Shown: piece by piece, positions 38,001 through 43,799 of the stretch
Position numbering within the stretch: the stretch's first letter is position 1
Layout of the letters: every line of letters starts with the position of its first letter
Program-made: the position numbers and the translations under genes
Notes under the pieces: generated by a model
The model's input: only the letters and a program-made list of their open reading frames with translations
What the model was told of the DNA's origin: nothing
Databases searched by the model: none
Origin: Candidatus Obscuribacterales bacterium
GTDB lineage: Bacteria; Cyanobacteriota; Vampirovibrionia; Obscuribacterales; Obscuribacteraceae
Direction: 5' to 3'
Length of the DNA: 61,646 nucleotides
Assembly (NCBI GenBank): GCA_019746975.1
Contig: JAIERK010000111.1
Location: 1-61,646, forward strand

Positions 38001-38648
38001 GTTTCCCATTCCCTCGTGGTCGGAGAGGAAATATACACGATCGCCGACAATCATCGGACACACCAAATTTCCCTTCAATTGAATCAGACGCCGGAACTCT
38101 CCTTTACCTGACGGATCAATCCAGAGGTCGCCCGCAGTGCCGCCCCTGTAGCGCTTCCATCGGGCGGGATCGATGGCGTTACGCCCAACTACGACAGTCT
38201 TGCCGTTGCCACCAAACATGAATGATTGTACATGTCCCCATTTGAACCGCTCCGGCTCACCGCCATCAGGAGAGACCCTGTATCCATCCGCTTCCCGGAA
38301 GAAAGGCGAGCGAGCATCTGAAGCGAAGTGTATATACTTGCCATCGGGTGACCATCCGGTAACGTTCAATATGTCTGAGCCGAGATAAGTCACCCGGGTT
38401 GCTGCACCGCCTGACGCCTGCATGACGAAGACTTCCTGGTGCCCCTCCTCACGAGCGACCAGCGCCACAAGCGATCCGTCCGGTGAAAAACGCGGCATGG
38501 AAAACTCGCTTCGTCCGACCGACAAACGCCGTGCTGCACCACCTGTAGTGCCAACTTCCCAGAGGTCATCTTCACAAACGAAGATGATTCGATTTTCGTG
38601 AACAGTTGCGTACCTGTAGTAGCCGTATTCCTGTCGACCGCTCTTCAT
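35061..38648 (-). CDS. Tricorn-type protease (S41 family)
   Basis: A 1195-residue protein. Residues about 1-300 and 320-600 form two beta-propellers (repeats such as MPRFSPDGSLVALVAR and FNWSPDGKWLAYSF). After a linker come the C1-like helical part, a PDZ domain (NVGDFILKVNGAAVDRQTSV) and the S41 catalytic core, with GYIHIPDMG, DVRYNRGGH and the nucleophile serine in NQFAGSDGDIFSH. The last 90 residues are a very basic Lys/Arg/Ser tail not usual in tricorn proteins, which might bind nucleic acid or the envelope. There is no signal peptide, so it is probably cytosolic and would trim oligopeptides. The ATG at 38648 opens MKSGRQEYGYYRYATVHENR, typical of tricorn homologues. Confidence 0.9.
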   Translation of the reverse strand: MKSGRQEYGYYRYATVHENRIIFVCEDDLWEVGTTGGAARRLSVGRSEFSMPRFSPDGSLVALVAREEGHQEVFVMQASGGAATRVTYLGSDILNVTGWSPDGKYIHFASDARSPFFREADGYRVSPDGGEPERFKWGHVQSFMFGGNGKTVVVGRNAIDPARWKRYRGGTAGDLWIDPSGKGEFRRLIQLKGNLVCPMIVGDRVYFLSDHEGMGNIYSCLFDGKDLRQHTHHKQYYVRFPSTDGKKIVYTCGSDVYLFDCRTGSNTRIDIKTPASTHQVQRKFSDGREYLEHFSPHPDGHSVALIARGQPITMGNWEGPPTQHGLGSGVRYRMSEWLPDGKRFAVVSDQDGFEKIEIHHADQSKKAESISSQEFGRALSMRVAPTGDKIAVSNHRHELLILDVKTKKMRVIDRSPADRITEFNWSPDGKWLAYSFSPHPQSFHIKIADVQDGSVHNVTDEIRCDTSPAFDPEGKYLYFLGVREFYPVFDSVRFDYGFPKAMKPYLVTLRKDIPSPFVLEPKPIVTKKKKTNEFSTETQGKNGSESSDAHAVKAHDKQHLKQVYKDALTKAYKEVLKTVEIDAPPVAAPAGKAASTVRIDFDGIADRIVGFPVAEGRYGQILGADNRALFTVFPVEGIKPNFSWYLDDHVTGTLQAYDFEEARSATLQKEVGQIRLAFDNQTMFYRSHRRLRAVDALEKLAADGREPATGSGQGRKSGFLDLSRAQVLVTPQAEWKQMYEESWRLQREQFWDEKMSDIDWNLVRERYGELLPRVRTRSEVSDLIWEMQGELGTSHAYELGGDHRRAPSYHLGFLGCDLVFDKRSNGYRIEKVLAGDSWNRETVAPIARPGLNVNVGDFILKVNGAAVDRQTSVSQLLLNQSGKEVRLKILSGKNERDVVVETLWSERSLRYRDWVKGRREYVRSKSRGKVGYIHIPDMGPWGFAEFHRSYLSEINCDGLIIDVRYNRGGHVSPLLLEKLLRKRVGYDISRWGPPQPYPPESVRGPLVAVTNQFAGSDGDIFSHCFKIYNLGPLVGKRTWGGVIGIWPRHRLVDGTITTQPEFSFWFQDVGWSVENYGTDPDYDVDIAPHDFIEAKDPQLDKALELVLKDLRDKPLALPDFSIRPSLPVPEQLLLGKSKKIGGKSATRKSKKSNQDAKPVAQSARSKKTKAKVEKKSVARTRTKSTGKRTGSRSRG

Positions 38649-38681
38649 ACCTGGTCCTCTCGAGGTTGCTTAGATACAAAA

Positions 38682-38710
38682 AAACGGGGCGGATATGATC
38701 AGCCCCGTTT
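38682..38710 (-). terminator. Terminator of the VOC protein gene
   Basis: AAACGGGGC and GCCCCGTTT pair perfectly (9 bp) around an 11-base loop. On the minus strand a run of T follows (TTTTTTTG, partly within the stem). It sits between the VOC gene and the tricorn gene, both on the minus strand. Confidence 0.85.
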
Positions 38711-38720
38711 CATTCTCTAC

Positions 38721-39215
38721 TTACGATTTAGCGGAGCCAGCCATCTGTTTTTTGAAGAACTCTTCCTGTCTTGTCTTAATCTCGTCTTTCGTGAGGTCTT
38801 CTTTGTGGGTTCCGATTGCCCAATCATGACCATACGGATCCTTCAAACGACCGTATCGATCACCCCAAAACATGTCGGCAAGCGGCATTGTGACTGTGCA
38901 ACCGGCATCGGAAGCTTTCTTGAATGCAGTGTCTACGTCTTCCACGTAAAGGAAAATGCTCATTGGAGATCCGCCCAGAGTGGCAGGTGATTTGCATCCC
39001 ATCTCGGGAAATTCGTCGGCAAGCATGATGATCGAATCTCCGATCTTTATCTCAGCGTGCATAACTTTTCCGGTCTGCGGACAGTTCATGCGCTCCAACT
39101 CCTTTGCACCAAAAGCAGTGGCATAGAACTTCAATGCTTCTTCTGCGTTCTTGACTATCATATACGGGGTAACAGTGTGATATCCATCTGGAATCGGCTT
39201 AGCAGCTTTGGTCAT
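38721..39215 (-). CDS. VOC-superfamily protein (PhnB/glyoxalase-like)
   Basis: A 164-residue protein of the vicinal-oxygen-chelate fold. The N-terminal half reads VTPYMIVKNAEEALKFYATAFGA, and the C-terminal half has FLYVEDVDTAFKKASDAGC and DRYGRLKDPYGHDWAIGTH, the typical PhnB/YcdI-type layout with paired beta-alpha-beta motifs. Members include glyoxalases, dioxygenases and resistance proteins, so the substrate cannot be named. The C-terminal Lys/Glu-rich helix is extra. AGGAG lies 6 bases before the ATG, and a good terminator follows. Confidence 0.88.
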   Translation of the reverse strand: MTKAAKPIPDGYHTVTPYMIVKNAEEALKFYATAFGAKELERMNCPQTGKVMHAEIKIGDSIIMLADEFPEMGCKSPATLGGSPMSIFLYVEDVDTAFKKASDAGCTVTMPLADMFWGDRYGRLKDPYGHDWAIGTHKEDLTKDEIKTRQEEFFKKQMAGSAKS

Positions 39216-39411
39216 GATATCTCCTCACGTGAATGAAACACGCCGATGCAGCTCGCTGCGTAGGCGGCAAAGGTCGCAAGCTTGACAAAGGTCGAAGCTT
39301 CCGTGACCTGGGCAACGTGATTCTACCAACATAACGTTTCACGTAGATCTGCGACGCCCACAATTAACCTCTTGCTCTCACCGATTTGTTGACTACCTTA
39401 TGTTTCACTAT

Positions 39412-39445
39412 CATCCTGTCTTGGTACACTAATAACTACAGGATG
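39412..39445. promoter_or_regulatory. Inverted repeat around a possible extended -10
   Basis: CATCCTGT (39412-39419) and ACAGGATG (39438-39445) form a perfect 8-bp inverted repeat. Between them lies TGGTACACT, which resembles an extended -10 for the gene at 39513. It could be an operator over that promoter. Confidence 0.4.
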
Positions 39446-39512
39446 GGCGTGTACGCGACGCCCTCCTCTGTGGAGCGGTATGCATGCATGTAGTGAGCAG
39501 AAATAGGCACAA

Positions 39513-40727
39513 ATGTTAGGGAAAGAAGCACCCGCTGACCCACTCGGTACGTTGATCCTGGGAATAGGAGTAGTTTCGCCTCAGCAACTGGATGAGGCTC
39601 GGAAAACTGCCAAGAATCTCAACGTCACCCTTCAAAGCGCGCTCGTCATGCTCAAAATGATTAGCGAGCAGTCGCTCGATCCGATTATCAGGGCTCACGC
39701 ACTTGTGCAAGAAGGCACGATCACTTTGGATCTCGCTGTCAGAGCGCTCCGAATGGCGCGACAGCACAACATGGCTCTGCAAGATGCGATCGGAGTGCTC
39801 GGTTCGGTGCACAAGAAGACCGCACGAGTATCTACAGTCACGACTCCACTCACGGACCTGCTATTAGCGTGCCAGATGTTGACAATGGAGCAGGTCGGGC
39901 GCGCGGTGACGCAGGCCCAGGACACAGGAATGCAGACTGGACGGATCCTGGTTCTCAATCGTGACGTTTCGAGCTGGATGATGCAAGCGGCACTTAATGC
40001 GCTAATCATGGTTCGAGATGGAAAGATAACTCAGCAGCAAGCGCAGGACGCACTTAACGCAGTTGGTCATCGACGAGTCAGCATCGAGCAAGCACTTTTC
40101 GAGCTTGGTCTCTATGTCGAAAAAGCTGGTCAGACTGCAAAAATTGGTGAGCTGATTGCAATGGCGGGATTCGTCTCGGAGTCGGATTTACTTGAATGCC
40201 TCGAAGTTGAACTTGTCAAAGAGAAGCCGTTCGGACAAATATTGTTAGAGCTGGGACATGTCACTCATGATTTGCTGGAGACGGCGATTGTGCTCCAGGA
40301 CATGGTCGCGAATGGCACGCTAAGGGCTTTTCAGGCGGCTTCTGCGCTACGAGTGGTGAAAGACAATGGCGTTTCGGTGTATCAGGCGGTGGCAGAGCTG
40401 GATCCGCCACCAATGGCACCACAGAAAGAGCTCAGCCCATACGAGCTGATTGTAGATTCGGGTCTGGCTTCTCGAGATCAAATAGTCGACACCGGCGAGA
40501 GCAGCTCAATTAGGGTCGGTAAAAAAGTGTTGGCGGCCGGCATAATCAGCGAAGCATTCTTATACCTGGCATTACGAACCTTTTCCCTCTACAAGCAAGG
40601 ATTTCTCTCGCCAGATCAAGCAGTCCGAGCACTCGCCTTCTGCAAAGAGAAAAATGTCAGCCTGGACGAGGCTCTCTCGAAACTGGGTCTGTTTGTACCA
40701 GCCCGAATGCAATGGATTTGGACCTGA
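39513..40727 (+). CDS. Protein built of four MshEN-like repeats
   Basis: A 404-residue soluble protein that is almost entirely four repeats of about 85-90 residues (about 11-97, 111-199, 209-296 and 308-392). Each has an L-G/T-x-L-[IL]-x-x-x-G-[VFI]-[VIL]-[ST] start, like the N-terminal domain of type II secretion/pilus ATPases (MshEN, known to bind cyclic-di-GMP in some proteins), then a helix ending in G-x-[IL]-[ST], then A-x-x-A-L and a final x-L-x-[ED]-A-[LIV]-x-x-L-G. There is no ATPase domain. It may be a ligand-binding or adaptor protein. The start ATG lacks a clear ribosome-binding site. The patatin gene begins 74 bp downstream on the same strand. Confidence 0.8.
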   Translation: MLGKEAPADPLGTLILGIGVVSPQQLDEARKTAKNLNVTLQSALVMLKMISEQSLDPIIRAHALVQEGTITLDLAVRALRMARQHNMALQDAIGVLGSVHKKTARVSTVTTPLTDLLLACQMLTMEQVGRAVTQAQDTGMQTGRILVLNRDVSSWMMQAALNALIMVRDGKITQQQAQDALNAVGHRRVSIEQALFELGLYVEKAGQTAKIGELIAMAGFVSESDLLECLEVELVKEKPFGQILLELGHVTHDLLETAIVLQDMVANGTLRAFQAASALRVVKDNGVSVYQAVAELDPPPMAPQKELSPYELIVDSGLASRDQIVDTGESSSIRVGKKVLAAGIISEAFLYLALRTFSLYKQGFLSPDQAVRALAFCKEKNVSLDEALSKLGLFVPARMQWIWT

Positions 40728-40801
40728 GCAGTATAGTGTACGGAAGGCCTCATAAGACTTTACTCTCTCAAGGCGGATCGACCGAATTGGCTCTCGAACC
40801 A

Positions 40802-41788
40802 ATGCGAAATAGTTTAATACGACCAGCCTGTTTATTGTCGATGATTGGACTGACAATCTTGTCAGGTTTCTTCCACGCGCCCTGCCTTGCTCAGGATAGC
40901 GCCGATGGCAGTCGCCATGCGTTGCGCGCCACCAACCGGCCTAAAGTCGGTCTGGCACTGGGAGGCGGTGGGGCTCGTGGCGCCGCACACGTTGGCGTGC
41001 TTAAGATCCTGGAGCAGCAAGGAATCCAGATCGACTGCATCACAGGCACAAATGTCGGAGCGATTGTCGGTGGACTCTACAGCGCCGGTATCTCGATAAG
41101 CGCCCTGGAAGAGATGTTCACGAAAAAATCTCTGATGCATTCGTATCTGACAGTTCCAGTCAAAGTGAGACTGATGATCGTGCCCTTATTTTTCGTGCCG
41201 CGTGTCATGGGAAAACGAGGCTACGACGGGTTGTACAAAGGCAATAAGTTTCGCAATTTTTTGAACAAGTACGTGCCACAATCCGAACAAGACATAGAGG
41301 ATCTAAAACTGCCATTCGGTGCCATCGCACTCAACCTGGTCGACGGCAAGGTGCACACAATTAAATCGGGTAATCTGGGCACGGCATTACAAGCCAGCTC
41401 AGCGATTCCAATCTTGCGTAAACCTGTAAAAATTCAAGATGGGCTGTACGTGGATGGTGGAGTCATGAATAACGTGCCTGTCGATGAAGCAAAAGCGCTG
41501 GGCGCTGACATCGTCATCGCCGTCGATCTGGACGATCCGAAGGCAACCCAGACAGCAAGCGAGTTTACAAAGCTAGGCACCGTAGGTCAACGAGTATTGA
41601 CCCTACACTTCGCCAATGTCGACAAGACTCAGTTAGCAAAAGCTGAAGCGGTTATTCGCCCGGAGGTCGATCAAATCGGGCTCATGTCGACCAACAGCAA
41701 GGATGCAGAAGCCGCAATCCAGGCTGGTGAGCGCGCTGCGATAGAATCACTCGATCAAATCAAGCAACTGATTGATGGGGCGAATTGA
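40802..41788 (+). CDS. Patatin-like phospholipase family protein, catalytic Ser replaced by Asn
   Basis: A 328-residue exported protein (signal peptide about 1-30, cleavage near CLAQD). The patatin domain (about 46-320) has the oxyanion loop LALGGGGARGAAHVG, the ASSAIPILRKPV segment and the catalytic-dyad aspartate D218 in YVDGGVMNNVP. The nucleophile motif GxSxG reads GTNVG: residue 84 is Asn (AAT at 41051-41053) where the family has Ser. A single G-to-A change from AGT would explain it. As written, the protein should not hydrolyse lipids by the usual mechanism, unless this is a sequencing error. ATG at 40802 is chosen because it opens the signal peptide; the frame is open back to 40712. Confidence 0.85.
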   Translation: MRNSLIRPACLLSMIGLTILSGFFHAPCLAQDSADGSRHALRATNRPKVGLALGGGGARGAAHVGVLKILEQQGIQIDCITGTNVGAIVGGLYSAGISISALEEMFTKKSLMHSYLTVPVKVRLMIVPLFFVPRVMGKRGYDGLYKGNKFRNFLNKYVPQSEQDIEDLKLPFGAIALNLVDGKVHTIKSGNLGTALQASSAIPILRKPVKIQDGLYVDGGVMNNVPVDEAKALGADIVIAVDLDDPKATQTASEFTKLGTVGQRVLTLHFANVDKTQLAKAEAVIRPEVDQIGLMSTNSKDAEAAIQAGERAAIESLDQIKQLIDGAN

Positions 41789-42101
41789 TCGGAACGGCGC
41801 AGCACTGCGATTCACAAGTTCGCGCAATGATTTGATAGTCGATCTGGGGACCGCCGGCGACTCGCAGCAAGCCCAGCTCCGCTCAAACAATCAAGAATAG
41901 GACTTTCCCGGTCGAAGTATGGCGTCGAGGGGAACAGGTCGAGGCGGGTCGGACGTGTATCCCGCCGAGGGAACAAAAAGCCGTGCTGAAAAAGACGCAC
42001 CGATAGCGTTCATTCATTGCTTCAGATTCCTTTTGAAAGCGCTCTTCAATGCTGCGACTTTTCATCACAGTCGCTTCAATTGCAGAACCCTTAAACGTCG
42101 A
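41789..42101. other. Intergenic region with a gene fragment
   Basis: It lies between the patatin gene and the converging acyltransferase gene. It contains the 41-bp fragment of the gene at 1-470, followed by a GC-rich inverted repeat (GGCGGG at 41943-41948, CCCGCC at 41961-41966) without a U-tract. No complete gene is seen. Confidence 0.45.
41807..41847 (+). repeat. 41-bp dispersed repeat, copy 2 (outside a gene)
   Basis: It matches 398-438 (reverse complement) at 40 of 41 bases. The frame of the source gene stays open for a further 18 codons to a TAG, but the following sequence is unrelated to the source gene, so this looks like an inserted or recombined fragment. Confidence 0.8.
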
Positions 42102-42950
42102 CTATGTCTGGACAGTGGCAGCTTCGGGTGCACCACTCATCAAGAAAGCCATCTCAGAGCGCATGTAGTCTTCCAGACCACCTTCCATGAGATTGCGGAC
42201 GTCTTTCAGGAAGCGGGCAGCCGGCGCGCCATCGATGACACGGTGATCGAAGTTGAGGACAATCGTCATCATAGGTCTGATCACGATCTTGCCATCTCTT
42301 ACGACTGCTCGGTCTTCAACTGCACCTACGCCGAACGTAGAGGTCGTCACGCATGGCGGCACCAAAATCTTCACGCCGAACTTACCGAGCGTGCTGAGCC
42401 CGAACGTGGCATTCATATACTTCAATCTGATAGCCGGATAGCGCCTGCCTATGAACAAAATAAAACGGCGGAAGAGCCACGGCATATTGTTGAATCTGTT
42501 CTGGATGTCGAGGTGATTGACTTCCGACAGCTCGGCTTCCGAATAGGCCTTGAGCTCTCGAGCGATCTCAGTTATCGGCTTCGTATCGGCATTTTCGATG
42601 GCGCCGAAGAAAACAGCCGGTTGGGAACCAATGTAACGCTCGACGGTGAAGCCTGCCACGATATCGCGGAAAGTCACTAGTTTGCCCCACGGTAGTCTCG
42701 TCGTACGGCTTTCTGGATGGGAGCGCTGAGCGACGGCGATGGCTTTGAGCAGAATCGCCGTCACGGTCGTCCTGTAGCCGTGCTCCTTGAGCTGGGCACG
42801 CAGGTCCTCCGACCAGGTCATGTCTATTTCGCACGTCACAAGGGTCGGCACACTGCCACGGTTAATGACGTTGATCAGGTCGAGAACATTCCAGCGAGGT
42901 CTAGGAATCTCGTTGACTGTGAAATTGAATAGCTTCTTGAAATCCGACAT
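42102..42950 (-). CDS. Lone 2-oxoacid dehydrogenase-type acyltransferase domain
   Basis: A 282-residue protein resembling the catalytic domain of E2 acyltransferases (dihydrolipoamide acyltransferase/CAT fold). Near the C-terminus it has FDHRVIDGAPAARFL, the DHRxxDG active-site motif with its His, and TTSTFGVGAVEDR upstream fits the substrate channel. It has no lipoyl or subunit-binding domains and no neighbouring E1/E3 genes, so it is unlikely to be part of a pyruvate dehydrogenase complex. It may transfer an acyl group from CoA to another acceptor. ATG at 42950 is preceded by AGAGGAAAG; the frame extends to 43004 but with no family match. Confidence 0.85.
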   Translation of the reverse strand: MSDFKKLFNFTVNEIPRPRWNVLDLINVINRGSVPTLVTCEIDMTWSEDLRAQLKEHGYRTTVTAILLKAIAVAQRSHPESRTTRLPWGKLVTFRDIVAGFTVERYIGSQPAVFFGAIENADTKPITEIARELKAYSEAELSEVNHLDIQNRFNNMPWLFRRFILFIGRRYPAIRLKYMNATFGLSTLGKFGVKILVPPCVTTSTFGVGAVEDRAVVRDGKIVIRPMMTIVLNFDHRVIDGAPAARFLKDVRNLMEGGLEDYMRSEMAFLMSGAPEAATVQT

Positions 42951-43287
42951 GCTTACGCTTTCCTCTGAGTTTGACAATGAGCACAACCGGTTGTGCCATC
43001 TCATCCGACCTGAAAGTTACTTCTAATATTATAGGGTGAGATACTGAAAACCGGAATCTACCTTTTTGAGAGATACACCTAAATTTGCTAAAAAGATCCG
43101 GGAAGTAAAACTAATTTTCAATTTAACCCTTTGGTTCTCCGCACCAGCTAATGATTTGACGCAAACAGGCTCATTCTTGTTCCAAAATGTTCCAGTTCTC
43201 ACTCGGCTAAGATTAAGCAAGCGGGGGACACCCGAAACCCGCAGAGGAAGCCAGAATTCAATTTAGACATACGCGATCTCTAGCACT

Positions 43288-43566
43288 GGTTGCCAAAAAC
43301 GATGTACGGGGGTGTACAGATAATTGAAATCGGCAACCCATGCACACATCGATTGATTAACAAGCAAAGCCGGCAAAACGTCACCAAGGTTTACCAACCG
43401 ACCGCTTGAAAGATTTAGGAGAGGGACGGGGTTAAACACGGCTTAACTACAGTATTTAGCAGCCTCCGAACTCGAGCAAACAGCTAATTACGGCTGGTAT
43501 AAATAGTTTTCTACTACCGATTAGGTGGGAACAAAGACCCGAAAAGTGGCTACTCAGACCACTTTT
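43288..43566 (+). ncRNA. Candidate structured non-coding RNA
   Basis: The 5' part forms a two-tier hairpin: GGTTGCC (43288-43294) pairs with GGCAACC (43332-43338), enclosing TGTAC/GTACA (43303-43318) with a G-rich loop. Further small inverted repeats follow (GTTAA/TTAAC, CAGC/GCTG). The stretch ends in AAAAGTGG-9-CCACTTTTT, a plus-strand terminator-like hairpin with no plus-strand gene before it. No promoter is identified and I do not recognise a known family, so the call rests on structure and position only. Confidence 0.3.
43542..43566 (+). terminator. Terminator-like hairpin, probably bidirectional
   Basis: AAAAGTGG (43542-43549) and CCACTTTT (43559-43566) pair around a 9-base loop, with T continuing on the plus strand. 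It may end a plus-strand RNA, or act as a second stop for the VIT/VWA transcript coming from the right. Confidence 0.6.
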
Positions 43567-43651
43567 TACGTTCACTAGTCCCCAGGCGCCTCGTGCGTGT
43601 CCAGCTGGTTTCGTGCTGGTGCCATGCCTGTGAGCGTGCTACAACAGTAAA

Positions 43652-43675
43652 AGACGGGTGGATGGGCACCCGTCT
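43652..43675 (-). terminator. Terminator of the VIT/VWA gene
   Basis: AGACGGGTG and CACCCGTCT form a perfect 9-bp stem around a 6-base loop. On the minus strand TTTACT follows. It lies about 125 bp after the stop at 43800. Confidence 0.75.
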
Positions 43676-43799
43676 TATGCACTCTCAAGTTGTCCATAAC
43701 CCAGACAATTCGGGACCGATCACGACCTCAACTTCAGATCGATCCCGCATCTCTGTTGTTACTGTCTCCACAACGATTCTGCTGGCTAGGCATAGTCGT

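Larger units (their letters stand above)
42951..43799. other. Long intergenic region, likely with a structured RNA
   Basis: An 849-bp region between two minus-strand genes. Frames at 43029-43266 on both strands are short, overlap each other and lack ribosome-binding sites. From about 43288 to 43566 several inverted repeats occur, ending in a terminator-like hairpin. Another terminator at 43652-43675 belongs to the VIT/VWA gene. Confidence 0.5.

Noticed and set aside
41919..42680. A 253-residue open frame on the plus strand
   Set aside because: It lies antisense to the E2-type acyltransferase, has no ribosome-binding site and no family-like sequence.
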